Source: Thermoanaerobaculaceae bacterium
Lineage (GTDB): Bacteria; Acidobacteriota; Thermoanaerobaculia; Thermoanaerobaculales; Thermoanaerobaculaceae
Assembly (NCBI GenBank): GCA_022865555.1
Contig: JALHTD010000384.1
Location: forward strand, 1-6,082
DNA length: 6,082 bases
Direction of reading: 5' to 3'
A program made the position numbers and the translations under genes. The notes below the pieces were generated by a model. The model was not told the DNA's origin. It did no database searches and saw only the letters and a program-made list of their open reading frames with translations. Positions 1 through 5,515 of the stretch are shown piece by piece; the stretch's first letter is position 1, and the number at the start of each line of letters is the position of its first letter.

Positions 1-1
1 A

Positions 2-850
2 CTGGAGGTGCTCGGCCGCCCCCTTCTCGGAGGGGCTCTCGCTCAGCTCCGCGGCGCAGGGTGCGAGCGTGTGGTGGTGAACCTTCACCGCCACCCGGAG
101 GTGGTCGCCGCGGCGGTGCGCGATGCCGGCAGGGAGACGGTGTTCTCCTGGGAGCCGGAGCTCCTCGGAGGCGCCGGCGGGCTCTCCGCCGCCCGCCCCC
201 TTCTGGGCAAAGGCGCCGTGCTGGTTGGGAACGCCGACGTCTGGTGCGATCTCGACCTCGCGCCGCTGCTCGAAGCCGGCGAGGAACGCACAGCGGTGCT
301 GGCCCTGCTGCCGCACCCCGACCCATCACGCTGGGGCTCCGTCCTGCTCGACGGGGATGGCCGCGTACAGGCGTTACTCCCACCCGGCGCACATCACGAG
401 GGCGAGCGTTACCTCTTCACGGGGTTCCAGCTGATGGGTGCGGAGGTCGTGGCCGGCTTGCCATCCCCGCCGGGGGAGATGCCGGCGGTGTGGGAGGCAC
501 TCCGTCGCCGCGGGGCGTTGCGCGGTGTGCTGGTGCGGGGAAGCTGGCACGAGGTGGGAACGCCGGCGGCGTACCGCGAGCTGCTGGCCCGACTCCTCGG
601 CCGGGACTCGTGGGTCCACCCGCAGGCGGAGGTCGCGGAGGGTGCCAACGTCGTGCGCAGCGCCGTGGGTGCGGGGTGCCGGGTGGCTACGGACGCCAAA
701 GTGCTCGAGAGCGTCCTCACGGCGGGCGCCGCCATCCTTGACGGGTGCGAGCTGCAGCGCTGCGTCCTCGCCGGGCCGACAACCGTAGGCGCCGCCGAGG
801 CGCTCTCGGACACGCTGGTTCTCCCGCACGGCCGCTTTCCCCTCCGCTAA
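2..850 (+). CDS. NDP-sugar nucleotidyltransferase with C-terminal left-handed beta-helix (5' end missing)
   Basis: This is a partial gene. The frame is open to the left edge, and the first residues (LEVLGRPLLGGAL) match the substrate-loop region that follows the N-terminal nucleotide-binding motif in RmlA/MurU-like enzymes, so about 25 residues probably lie outside. A GTG at 8 is in frame but is unlikely to be the true start. The family transfers an NMP to a sugar 1-phosphate in the cytoplasm. The metal-binding region reads VLVGNADVWCDLD, closest in style to MurNAc-1-phosphate uridylyltransferase (MurU). A late catalytic-domain motif, SWHEVGTP, follows at about 541-570. The last ~85 residues (VHPQAEVAEGANV, then SAVGAGCRV and CVLAGPTTVG) resemble hexapeptide beta-helix repeats, which Pseudomonas MurU lacks. 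Sugar specificity (UDP-MurNAc recycling, GDP-mannose or another) cannot be decided. Family confidence is high, substrate low. The stop at 848-850 faces the end of the convergent pseudopilin gene. Confidence 0.85.
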   Translation: MEVLGRPLLGGALAQLRGAGCERVVVNLHRHPEVVAAAVRDAGRETVFSWEPELLGGAGGLSAARPLLGKGAVLVGNADVWCDLDLAPLLEAGEERTAVLALLPHPDPSRWGSVLLDGDGRVQALLPPGAHHEGERYLFTGFQLMGAEVVAGLPSPPGEMPAVWEALRRRGALRGVLVRGSWHEVGTPAAYRELLARLLGRDSWVHPQAEVAEGANVVRSAVGAGCRVATDAKVLESVLTAGAAILDGCELQRCVLAGPTTVGAAEALSDTLVLPHGRFPLR

Positions 851-863
851 CGCTTCGGGGGTC

Positions 864-1457
864 TCATCGCCGCACCTCCCGCCACTGCGCCCACCCCCGC
901 TGCCAGAGGAGTGTCCGGATGCGACCGAGGCCCCCGTGCACCCGCAGTGCGAGCACGCGCTCGCGGCCGTCGTTGAAGTACACGCTGGACGGCGTCGCGT
1001 GGCCGAAGCGGGAGAAGCTGATGATGGCCGCGCGCCCAGCCCGCAGCCCCGGCTCGGCCAGCGTGCCGTCCCCGGACGGGTCGGGCACCCGCCATTCCCG
1101 TGGTACCCCCAGCCGCGTGCCCGCGCTCAGGAACTCCAGCCAGACCCGGGGCCCCAACGCCCTGTCCACGTTTTGCAGGAAGTCCCGTCTCGAGACTCCA
1201 TTGCTGTTGCCATCGGCCACCATGACGTAGTACGGCCGGCCCTCGAGCTCGGCGAACACCAGCCCGACGTTGCGACAGCTCGTGAGTGCCTCCATGCGCG
1301 CACGCAGGGCGTCCCCCGCCACCTGCCGTGCCAGGCGCTCGAGATCCATCCTCCGCCGAGTCTCGGATAGGTTCGGGAGCGCGACTGCAGTCGCCAGTGC
1401 GAGAAGCGCCAGCACCACCAGCGCCTCCGAAATCGAGAACCCGCTGTGTGCGTTCAT
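864..1457 (-). CDS. GspH/FimT-type pseudopilin (type II secretion or type IV pilus minor subunit)
   Basis: A 197-residue protein with a class III (prepilin) signal. After a six-residue leader (MNAHSG) comes FSISEALVVLALLALATAVALP, so prepilin peptidase PilD would cut between Gly6 and Phe7, leaving Phe1 and the conserved Glu5 (residue 11). The hydrophobic helix, about 7-29, would anchor the subunit in the inner membrane and pack into the pilus core. The C-terminal half has GspH-like features: DGNSNGVSRRDF near 82-93, ISFSRFGHATPSSVYFN near 146-162 and a closing GRIRTLLW near 178-185. The ATG at 1457 is chosen because the leader fits it exactly and a GGAGG lies 5 bases upstream (complement of 1463-1467); an in-frame start at 1514 would add 19 residues before the prepilin leader. 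The upstream neighbour on the same strand is the ComEA-like gene, 100 bp away. Whether the protein serves pili or secretion cannot be told. Confidence 0.9.
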   Translation of the reverse strand: MNAHSGFSISEALVVLALLALATAVALPNLSETRRRMDLERLARQVAGDALRARMEALTSCRNVGLVFAELEGRPYYVMVADGNSNGVSRRDFLQNVDRALGPRVWLEFLSAGTRLGVPREWRVPDPSGDGTLAEPGLRAGRAAIISFSRFGHATPSSVYFNDGRERVLALRVHGGLGRIRTLLWQRGWAQWREVRR

Positions 1458-1462
1458 CGTTG

Positions 1463-1467
1463 CCTCC
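1463..1467 (-). promoter_or_regulatory. Ribosome-binding site of the pseudopilin gene
   Basis: GGAGG on the minus strand, 5 bases before the ATG at 1457. It supports this start over the longer in-frame one at 1514. Confidence 0.75.
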
Positions 1468-1473
1468 GTGAAC

Positions 1474-1500
1474 CCGGGGGCGGCCCACGACCGCCCCCGG
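1474..1500 (-). repeat. Perfect 10-bp GC stem-loop in the comEA-pseudopilin gap
   Basis: CCGGGGGCGG (1474-1483) is perfectly complementary to CCGCCCCCGG (1491-1500), with a 7-base loop. Read on the minus strand it lies after the comEA-like stop and directly before the pseudopilin ribosome-binding site, 6 bases away. No T-tract follows on the minus strand, so it is not a typical intrinsic terminator. It may be an mRNA-processing or stability element, or may limit translation of the downstream gene. Confidence 0.7.
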
Positions 1501-1557
1501 TCCGTCCACGCCACCTCTGTTGTTGTTTACCTCTGACGCCTCTTCACCTGTCGCGCC

Positions 1558-1899
1558 TCAGCTCTGCGACTTGGCGGCCTTCGGCGCGCGCGGGAGCTTC
1601 ACCTTCTCTTTGAGGGTGGTCGTCCCGCCCACGCTCACGTAGGGCGCGAGCTGTGCGAAGCTCTTCTCGCCGATGCCCTTCACCCGTGCGAGCTCCTCGG
1701 GGGCCTTGAACGCGCCGTTGGCGGTGCGGAAGTCCACGATTCGCTGGGCGAGGGCCGGCCCCACGCGCGGGAGCAGCTGCAGCTCCTGCACGGTGGCCGT
1801 GTTGATGTTGACCTGGGGGCTGCCGGCCCCGGGGGCCGCAACGGCGGTCCCCGCCAGGGCTGCGGCGAGCATCACGCACATCAGGGTACGGGTGGTCAT
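1558..1899 (-). CDS. ComEA-like exported helix-hairpin-helix DNA-binding protein
   Basis: A 113-residue protein. Residues 1-21 form a Sec-type signal peptide (hydrophobic LMCVMLAAALAGTAVA, with likely cleavage after AVA). Residues 30-88 are the ComEA-type double helix-hairpin-helix domain: the hallmark VNINTAT start, a first hairpin LPRVGPALA (43-51), the DFRTANGAFKAPEEL link, and a second hairpin VKGIGEKSF (73-81). The tail is short and rich in Lys and Pro. In the family this domain binds duplex DNA non-specifically and, in naturally competent bacteria, pulls DNA into the periplasm; stand-alone short ComEA homologues also exist without proven competence roles. The start has AAAGGAGA seven bases upstream. 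The gene lies 100 bp upstream of a pseudopilin gene on the same strand, consistent with, but not proof of, a pilus-linked DNA-uptake function. The Thr/Lys-rich stretch after the domain is not recognised. Confidence 0.9.
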   Translation of the reverse strand: MTTRTLMCVMLAAALAGTAVAAPGAGSPQVNINTATVQELQLLPRVGPALAQRIVDFRTANGAFKAPEELARVKGIGEKSFAQLAPYVSVGGTTTLKEKVKLPRAPKAAKSQS

Positions 1900-2160
1900 C
1901 TCGGATCTCCTTTCGCTCGGTGGTCACTGCTGTCCGCTGTCGGTGCTCCTCTCGTGCGACGCGCCTCCTGCCTGCCGTTAAGGTCCGTGTGCCATCGCTC
2001 ACCTCCGCACCTCGCTGAGCGAGTCCCGTGCCAGGGTGGCGAGTGACAGTCAAGATACTGAGGACAGATGAGATCCGCGACGAAAGCGACCTCTGGTCGC
2101 GGCAGGGCGGTGGTAAGCTTTCCTGTCAGCCGGGAGCGGAAACCTGCTGGGAGCGTCGTC
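1900..2160. other. Divergent intergenic region between the comEA-like gene and rimI
   Basis: 261 bases without a convincing gene. It should carry the promoters of both flanking genes, but no good sigma-70 pair could be read on either strand. Visible items are the comEA ribosome-binding site (complement of 1907-1910), a perfect 6-bp stem GCGACC/GGTCGC at 2086-2100 with a TCT loop, and CCTG-core repeats beginning at 2122 that run into the rimI gene. In-frame extension of rimI to an ATG at 2068 is possible, but its residues look unlike the GNAT family. Confidence 0.55.
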
Positions 2161-2709
2161 GTGACCTGTACAAAACTCCTGTCACCTGCCGAGGAACCTG
2201 TCATCTTCCCGCCGGTGGTCAGCCGCCAGGCGAAGGCCAGTGACATCGAGACGGTCGTCGAGTTGGACCGGCTCTGTTTCGGCCGCCGGGCCTGGTCGGT
2301 GCGGGCGTGGTGGGAGGTCGTGACCCTCCCCGAGTGGACCACGGTCGTGCTGGAGGAGCGTGGCGAGTTGATAGCGGCGAGCGTGCTCCTTCTCGCCGGG
2401 CCGGTTTTCTGGCTCGCCTCCCTCGCCGTCCACCCGGGCCGCCGCCGCAGAGGGTTGGGCCGAGCGCTGCTGCGCGACGCGCTCGCCCGCGCACGCGACT
2501 CCTCGGCTCGGTGGCTCTCCCTCGAGGTGGATCGCGCCAATCGGGTCGCCGTCGAGCTCTACCGGAAGGAGGGTTTCGGCCTGCTGCGGCGTTTCCGTGA
2601 GGATGGGCGCTGGCGGCAGGAGATGGTCCGCCGCCTGGGACGCAGGCGCTCGGTGCGTGCTGGCAGCGGCGAGCGCCGAACCTCCGCGCGCCCGGCCTCC
2701 TTGATATGA
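2161..2709 (+). CDS. rimI: RimI-like GNAT N-acetyltransferase
   Basis: A 182-residue GNAT protein if started at the GTG at 2161, which has GGGAG seven bases upstream. The ATG at 2068 would add 31 basic, low-complexity residues, and a GTG at 2217 would start close to the conserved domain. The family transfers acetyl from acetyl-CoA to amino groups; RimI acetylates the N-terminus of ribosomal protein S18 and other proteins. The order fits RimI: RQAKASDIETVVELDRLCF at 22-40, a beta-strand and acetyl-CoA loop WLASLAVHPGRRRRGLGRALL (84-104, with the R-x-x-G-x-G pattern), then LEVDRANRVAVELYRKEGF (121-139). The residues equivalent to Salmonella RimI Glu103 and Tyr115 (Glu122 and Tyr134) are present. 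A basic tail of about 25 residues extends past the usual RimI end. The stop is 10 bp before the dNK start, so the two are probably co-transcribed. The exact substrate is not established. Confidence 0.82.
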   Translation: MTCTKLLSPAEEPVIFPPVVSRQAKASDIETVVELDRLCFGRRAWSVRAWWEVVTLPEWTTVVLEERGELIAASVLLLAGPVFWLASLAVHPGRRRRGLGRALLRDALARARDSSARWLSLEVDRANRVAVELYRKEGFGLLRRFREDGRWRQEMVRRLGRRRSVRAGSGERRTSARPASLI

Positions 2710-2719
2710 TGGGGCGCGC

Positions 2720-3370
2720 ATGAGCGACCTCACGCTTGCCGCCAGGCACATCGCGGTCGAAGGGCCGATCGGGGTCGGCAAGACCGCGCTCGTGGACCTG
2801 CTGGCCTCGCGCTTCGAGGGCGTCAAGATCCTCGAGGACGTCCAGAACCCGTTCCTGGAACCGTTCTACCGGGGCAAGGAGGGCGCCGCCTTTCAGGTCC
2901 AGCTCTTCTTCCTGCTCTCCCGTCACCAGCAGCACCTCGATCTCACGCAGATGGATCTCTTCACGCACCTCGTGCTCGCCGACTACACGATGCCCAAGGA
3001 CCGAATCTTCGCCCGCATGAACCTCGACGACGAGGAGTTTCGCCTCTACGACCGCCTCTATCACCTGCTGACAGTGCACCTGCCCAAGCCCGACCTCGTG
3101 ATCTACCTGGAGGCGAGCGTCGAGACGTGTCTCCGCCGCATTCGCTTGCGCGGCCGCGAGTTCGAGCGCAACATTGATCCCGATTACCTGCGGCGGCTCA
3201 AGGAGGCTTACAACGCCTTCTTCTACCGGTATGCCGAGACGCCGCTCCTGGTCGTGAACACCGATGAGATCGACTTCGTCAACAAGACGGAGGACTTCGA
3301 CAACCTGGTTCAGCAGATCGCCCGCGCCCGCCAAGGGACGCAGGTGTACGTACCGCTCGGATCCGGCTGA
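2720..3370 (+). CDS. Deoxynucleoside kinase (dNK/dGK family)
   Basis: 216 residues. It belongs to the P-loop deoxynucleoside kinase family, which phosphorylates deoxynucleosides with ATP in the salvage of DNA precursors. A Walker A loop GPIGVGKT lies at 15-22, preceded by the strand HIAVE. ILEDVQNPFLEPFY (37-50) carries the acidic residue expected to contact the sugar 5'-OH. VLADYTMPKDRIFARMNLDDEEFRLYDRLY (85-114) is typical of the bacterial dGK/dAK branch, and the PDLVIYLEAS strand (124-133) is followed by an Arg-rich LID, RRIRLRGREFERNI (139-152). The ATG at 2720 has only a weak GGGG upstream, and translation may be coupled to rimI, whose stop is 10 bp away. Base specificity (dG, dA or dC) cannot be read from sequence. 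In several bacteria homologues sit near folate or pantothenate genes, which agrees with the panD-like gene downstream. Confidence 0.9.
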   Translation: MSDLTLAARHIAVEGPIGVGKTALVDLLASRFEGVKILEDVQNPFLEPFYRGKEGAAFQVQLFFLLSRHQQHLDLTQMDLFTHLVLADYTMPKDRIFARMNLDDEEFRLYDRLYHLLTVHLPKPDLVIYLEASVETCLRRIRLRGREFERNIDPDYLRRLKEAYNAFFYRYAETPLLVVNTDEIDFVNKTEDFDNLVQQIARARQGTQVYVPLGSG

Positions 3371-3544
3371 GCAAGGACCGAGACCGGCCACGACGAAGCC
3401 CGGCGCCCGTCGCGCACACGGAGAAGGCGCCGCTCCTGCCGGAGACGGGACGACGATGACGGTCGAGGGCCACACGCTGCGCTCGCTGGCCTTGTACCGG
3501 GCTGCGGCACGTCTCACCGATAACCTTGAGGCGGAGGGTACCCG
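3371..3544 (+). other. 174-bp gap between the deoxynucleoside kinase gene and the panD-like gene
   Basis: No recognisable gene. An ATG at 3457 opens a 49-codon frame (starting MTVEGHTLRSL) that runs into panD out of frame and has no good ribosome-binding site. No terminator is visible, so read-through from the kinase gene to panD is possible. A GGAGG at 3533-3537, seven bases before the panD ATG, is a good ribosome-binding site. Confidence 0.5.
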
Positions 3545-3937
3545 ATGCTGCGACCGTTCCTGCGAGGGAAGATACAACGGGCCCGGGTCACACGCTGCGA
3601 TGTGAGCAACGTCGGCTCGGTCTCCGTCGATCGTGACCTGCTCGAGGCCTGCGACCTCCTCTCGCTCGAGCGCGTCGATGTCTACAACATCACCCGTGGG
3701 ACCCGGTTCACCACCTGCTGCGTCCCTGCTCCACCCGGGAGCGGCGAGGTCGCCATCAACGGAGCCGCGGCCCATCTGGCAAAGGTCGGGGACTTCGTGA
3801 TGATCGCCGCGTACTGCCAGCTCGACCGCGAGGACGTCCCGCGACACCGCGCCCGGGTGGTGCTCGTGGACGAGGGGAACCGCCTCACCGAGGTCCGCGA
3901 GCAGACCCCGTTCGACCTTCCCGAGAAGGAGGCTTGA
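3545..3937 (+). CDS. panD: PanD-family pyruvoyl-dependent aspartate 1-decarboxylase homologue with altered active site
   Basis: 130 residues against 126 in E. coli PanD, and it aligns without gaps through position 60. PanD makes beta-alanine from L-aspartate for pantothenate and CoA; the proenzyme cuts itself between Gly24 and Ser25 to create a pyruvoyl cofactor, and acts as a tetramer. Here Lys9, Gly24-Ser25 (in VGSVSVD), Asn48, Gly52, Arg54, Thr57 and the INGAAAH motif with Asn72 are kept, so folding and self-processing look possible. But positions otherwise conserved in E. coli and B. subtilis differ: His11 is Gln, Tyr22 is Asn and Tyr58 is Cys. Tyr58 is described as the proton donor in decarboxylation, so activity on aspartate is doubtful. 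The start at 3545 has a strong GGAGG seven bases upstream. The gene follows the kinase at 174 bp and ends before a convergent terminator. Family membership is near certain; the reaction is not. Confidence 0.88.
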   Translation: MLRPFLRGKIQRARVTRCDVSNVGSVSVDRDLLEACDLLSLERVDVYNITRGTRFTTCCVPAPPGSGEVAINGAAAHLAKVGDFVMIAAYCQLDREDVPRHRARVVLVDEGNRLTEVREQTPFDLPEKEA

Positions 3938-3964
3938 GCCATGGGCTGTGAGGCTCGAGAAGAA

Positions 3965-3990
3965 AAGGGACGAGTCCTGGCTCGTCCCTT
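3965..3990. terminator. Bidirectional stem-loop terminator between panD and the TPR gene
   Basis: AAGGGACGAG (3965-3974) pairs perfectly with CTCGTCCCTT (3981-3990) around a TCCTGG loop. It lies in the 76-bp gap between two convergent genes. On the minus strand the stem runs into TTTTCTTCTC, a good U-tract for ending the TPR transcript; on the plus strand the tail (GTTCCTCG) is weaker but usable. Confidence 0.85.
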
Positions 3991-4013
3991 GTTCCTCGTG
4001 CCTCGTTCCCGCG

Positions 4014-4940
4014 TCACATGTACTTGAGCATCTCCTGGGCGGTCGGCGCCTCGTTGTGGTTGGGCGCCAGCGCAATGAACTTCTGAAGCATCTCCTTGGC
4101 CTTCGCTGTGTCGCCCATCCGGAAGTAGACCATCCCGAGCTGGAAGATCGCGTCCGCGTAGTTGGGGTCGGCCTCGAGGGCCTTCTCGAGCAGCGGCCTG
4201 GCCTTGGCGTCATCGCCCTTGTTCAGGAAGCCCACCGCGTCGTTGTAGTAGAGCGTCGGGTCCGTGGGGTTTGCGACCTTGTAACGCTCCGCGTACTTCT
4301 GGTAGGCAGCCTTGTCGCCCTTGGCCTGGGTCGCGTTCATCGCGAGCGCCAGGCACTGCGGAAACTCGGGCTTGATGGACAGACACTTCTCCGCCGACGC
4401 GAGGGCATCGTCGTTCTTGCCGGCTTTCTGGTCGATGTCACCCATCGCCAGCCACGCCACGAAGAGGTCCGGTTTCGCGGCTATCGCCTCGGCGAACTTC
4501 GCGCGCGCCTCGGCGGTCTTCCCTGCCTCCAGGAGCTCCTGGGCCTCGCGAGCCTCCTTGATGCCGGGTTGCTCGGAGGCCTTCTGCTGCGCTTCCACCT
4601 GCAGCTCCTGCACGCTCTTGAGGGTGAACGAGAGCTCCAGCGTCTGGCCTCCGATCAGGGGCTTGTGCATCTGCTCGATCGGCTGGTAGCCCTGGGCCTC
4701 GACGTGGAAGAGGTACTGCTTGGTGGCGTCCACGATGAGCGTGGCGAAACCGCCTTTGGCGTCGCTGATCAGCTCCCTGCGGAAGTTCGCGATCTCAGGG
4801 CAGGTCAGGACGACCTTGGCGCCAGGGATCGGCTTCCCCTGGGCGTCGGTCACCACGCCCTTGATCCGCCCTTGAGCCTGGGCGAGCAGCAGTGTCGGCA
4901 CGAGCAGCGCAGCGCCAGCGAAGAAACGCGCGAGCTTCAT
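4014..4940 (-). CDS. Secreted carboxypeptidase-regulatory-like plus TPR protein
   Basis: 308 residues, probably exported. Residues 1-22 are a signal peptide (KLARFFAGAALLVPTLLLAQA, with likely cleavage after AQA). Residues 24-108 look like a carboxypeptidase regulatory-like beta-sandwich: GRIKGVVTDAQGKPIPGAKVVLT, then AKGGF, YLFHVEAQGY and a final LELSFTLKSV. After a Gln/Glu-rich linker (111-126), about five TPR-type helical pairs fill 127-308, for example EAQELLEAGKTAEARAKFAEA (132-152) and YADAIFQLGMVYFRMGDTAK (261-280). TPRs usually bind other proteins. This arrangement is common in Acidobacteriota-like genomes, but its role is unknown. The ATG at 4940 is chosen because the signal peptide starts there and GGAGGG lies seven bases upstream; a longer in-frame start would add 90 non-family-like residues. 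A promoter-like pair sits just upstream, and a terminator follows the stop. Confidence 0.85.
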   Translation of the reverse strand: MKLARFFAGAALLVPTLLLAQAQGRIKGVVTDAQGKPIPGAKVVLTCPEIANFRRELISDAKGGFATLIVDATKQYLFHVEAQGYQPIEQMHKPLIGGQTLELSFTLKSVQELQVEAQQKASEQPGIKEAREAQELLEAGKTAEARAKFAEAIAAKPDLFVAWLAMGDIDQKAGKNDDALASAEKCLSIKPEFPQCLALAMNATQAKGDKAAYQKYAERYKVANPTDPTLYYNDAVGFLNKGDDAKARPLLEKALEADPNYADAIFQLGMVYFRMGDTAKAKEMLQKFIALAPNHNEAPTAQEMLKYM

Positions 4941-4947
4941 GGCGTGA

Positions 4948-4953
4948 CCCTCC
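4948..4953 (-). promoter_or_regulatory. Ribosome-binding site of the TPR gene
   Basis: GGAGGG on the minus strand, seven bases before the ATG at 4940. It decides the start in favour of the form that begins with the signal peptide. Confidence 0.75.
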
Positions 4954-4983
4954 GGGTCGAGGGGAACGACCCCGACCGGCGGA

Positions 4984-5012
4984 AGTGTACGCCGCGTCCG
5001 ACGAGGATTCAA
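4984..5012 (-). promoter_or_regulatory. Candidate sigma-70-type promoter of the TPR gene
   Basis: On the minus strand, TTGAAT (complement of 5007-5012) and TACACT (complement of 4984-4989) are separated by exactly 17 bases. Each matches the -35 or -10 consensus at 4 of 6 positions. Transcription would start near 4977, giving a leader of about 37 bases that contains the ribosome-binding site. It implies the TPR gene need not depend on cutA transcription. Confidence 0.45.
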
Positions 5013-5064
5013 CCGGAATGTGAGATTGGGCTTGCCGGAAAAGGGTTGCTTTCGCGCCTGCGGC

Positions 5065-5439
5065 TCAGTCGAACGAAGGCTCCGACTCGAGTTCGGCCTC
5101 GGGATCGGGAACCCCGGTCGCCATTTCAACCACCCACGAGTGGAAGTTGGGTTCGGCCGTGGCCACCGGGAACTCCAGCACCTCGGGCAGTTCGTAGGAG
5201 TGGAGCTCACGGATCGCCTCGCTCACCGCGTCAAACAGCGCCCGCCGGGTCTTGATGACCAGCAGGTACTCGCTGTCCTCGCACACCTTCCCCTTCCAGC
5301 GGTAGATGGACCGCAGGCAGGGAACGATGTTGATGCAGGTTGCAAGGCGACGCGCCACCAGCTCTTCGGAGATCTCGACCGCCTGCTGCTCGGTGCCCAC
5401 CGAGGTCATCACGACGCTGATAGGCTCAAGCTCCCCCAT
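5065..5439 (-). CDS. cutA: CutA1 divalent-cation tolerance protein
   Basis: A 124-residue member of the CutA1 family: small, very stable trimers with a ferredoxin-like fold, linked in E. coli to copper tolerance although the molecular role is still unclear. Family motifs are continuous: ISVVMTSVGTEQQAVEISEELV (7-28), RRLATCINIVPCLRSIYRWKGKV (30-52), EYLLVIKT (57-64), LHSYELPEVLEFPV (79-92, where many members have HPYEVP) and a C-terminal W102. The last ~13 residues are an acidic tail (DPEAELESEPSFD). The ATG at 5439 is chosen because homologues start about there; a 35-residue upstream extension is in frame but would overlap tmRNA gene sequence. No clear ribosome-binding site precedes this ATG. 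The gene is divergent from ssrA and is followed on the same strand by the TPR gene 124 bp on. Confidence 0.92.
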   Translation of the reverse strand: MGELEPISVVMTSVGTEQQAVEISEELVARRLATCINIVPCLRSIYRWKGKVCEDSEYLLVIKTRRALFDAVSEAIRELHSYELPEVLEFPVATAEPNFHSWVVEMATGVPDPEAELESEPSFD

Positions 5440-5446
5440 GGCGCTC

Positions 5447-5475
5447 ACGGTACCCCGGGGTCGCCCCCTCGTCAA
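5447..5475 (-). promoter_or_regulatory. Candidate cutA promoter giving a leaderless transcript
   Basis: On the minus strand TTGACG (complement of 5470-5475, 5 of 6 to consensus) is 17 bases from TACCGT (complement of 5447-5452, 3 of 6). A start about 7 bases after the -10 would fall on or next to the cutA ATG at 5439, which also lacks a Shine-Dalgarno sequence. The -10 match is weak, so this is tentative. Confidence 0.3.
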
Positions 5476-5497
5476 GACGGTGAAAAAGATGTACATT
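5469..5497 (+). promoter_or_regulatory. Weak candidate ssrA promoter
   Basis: TCGTCA (5469-5474) and TACATT (5492-5497) with 17-base spacing, each 4 of 6 to consensus, end 18 bases before the mature 5' end of tmRNA at 5516. That would leave a short precursor leader for RNase P. The short AT-richer patch GTGAAAAAGATGTACATT is the only one in the 76-bp gap. It overlaps the proposed cutA -35 on the other strand. Confidence 0.35.
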
Positions 5498-5515
5498 GTC
5501 GGTGATCCGCGACCT

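Noticed and set aside
851..863. Terminator between the convergent nucleotidyltransferase and pseudopilin genes
   Set aside because: Only 13 bases separate the stops, and no stem with a T-tract is visible there; termination must lie inside one of the genes or be factor-dependent.
847..1509. 220-codon minus-strand frame overlapping the pseudopilin
   Set aside because: It is in a different frame from the pseudopilin, is Gly/Arg/Ala-rich and has no motif; the pseudopilin frame carries an unmistakable prepilin leader.
2068..2160. N-terminal extension of RimI from the ATG at 2068
   Set aside because: The added residues are basic and unlike the family, while the GTG at 2161 has a good Shine-Dalgarno sequence at 2149-2153.
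3457..3605. 49-codon plus-strand frame (MTVEGHTLRSL...) before and into panD
   Set aside because: It has no clear ribosome-binding site, overlaps the panD start out of frame, and its second half is the shadow of panD. The first 29 residues look protein-like but are too short to support.
2219..4213. 664-codon open frame on the minus strand across rimI, the kinase, panD and part of the TPR gene
   Set aside because: It is antisense to four well-supported genes, has a composition dominated by Arg, Pro and Ser with no domain, and crosses the terminator stem. Long antisense frames are common in GC-rich DNA.
3948..5255. 435-codon open frame on the plus strand opposite the TPR gene and cutA
   Set aside because: It mirrors the codon pattern of the real minus-strand genes, is Leu/Arg/Gly-rich with no recognisable motif, and begins inside the terminator region.
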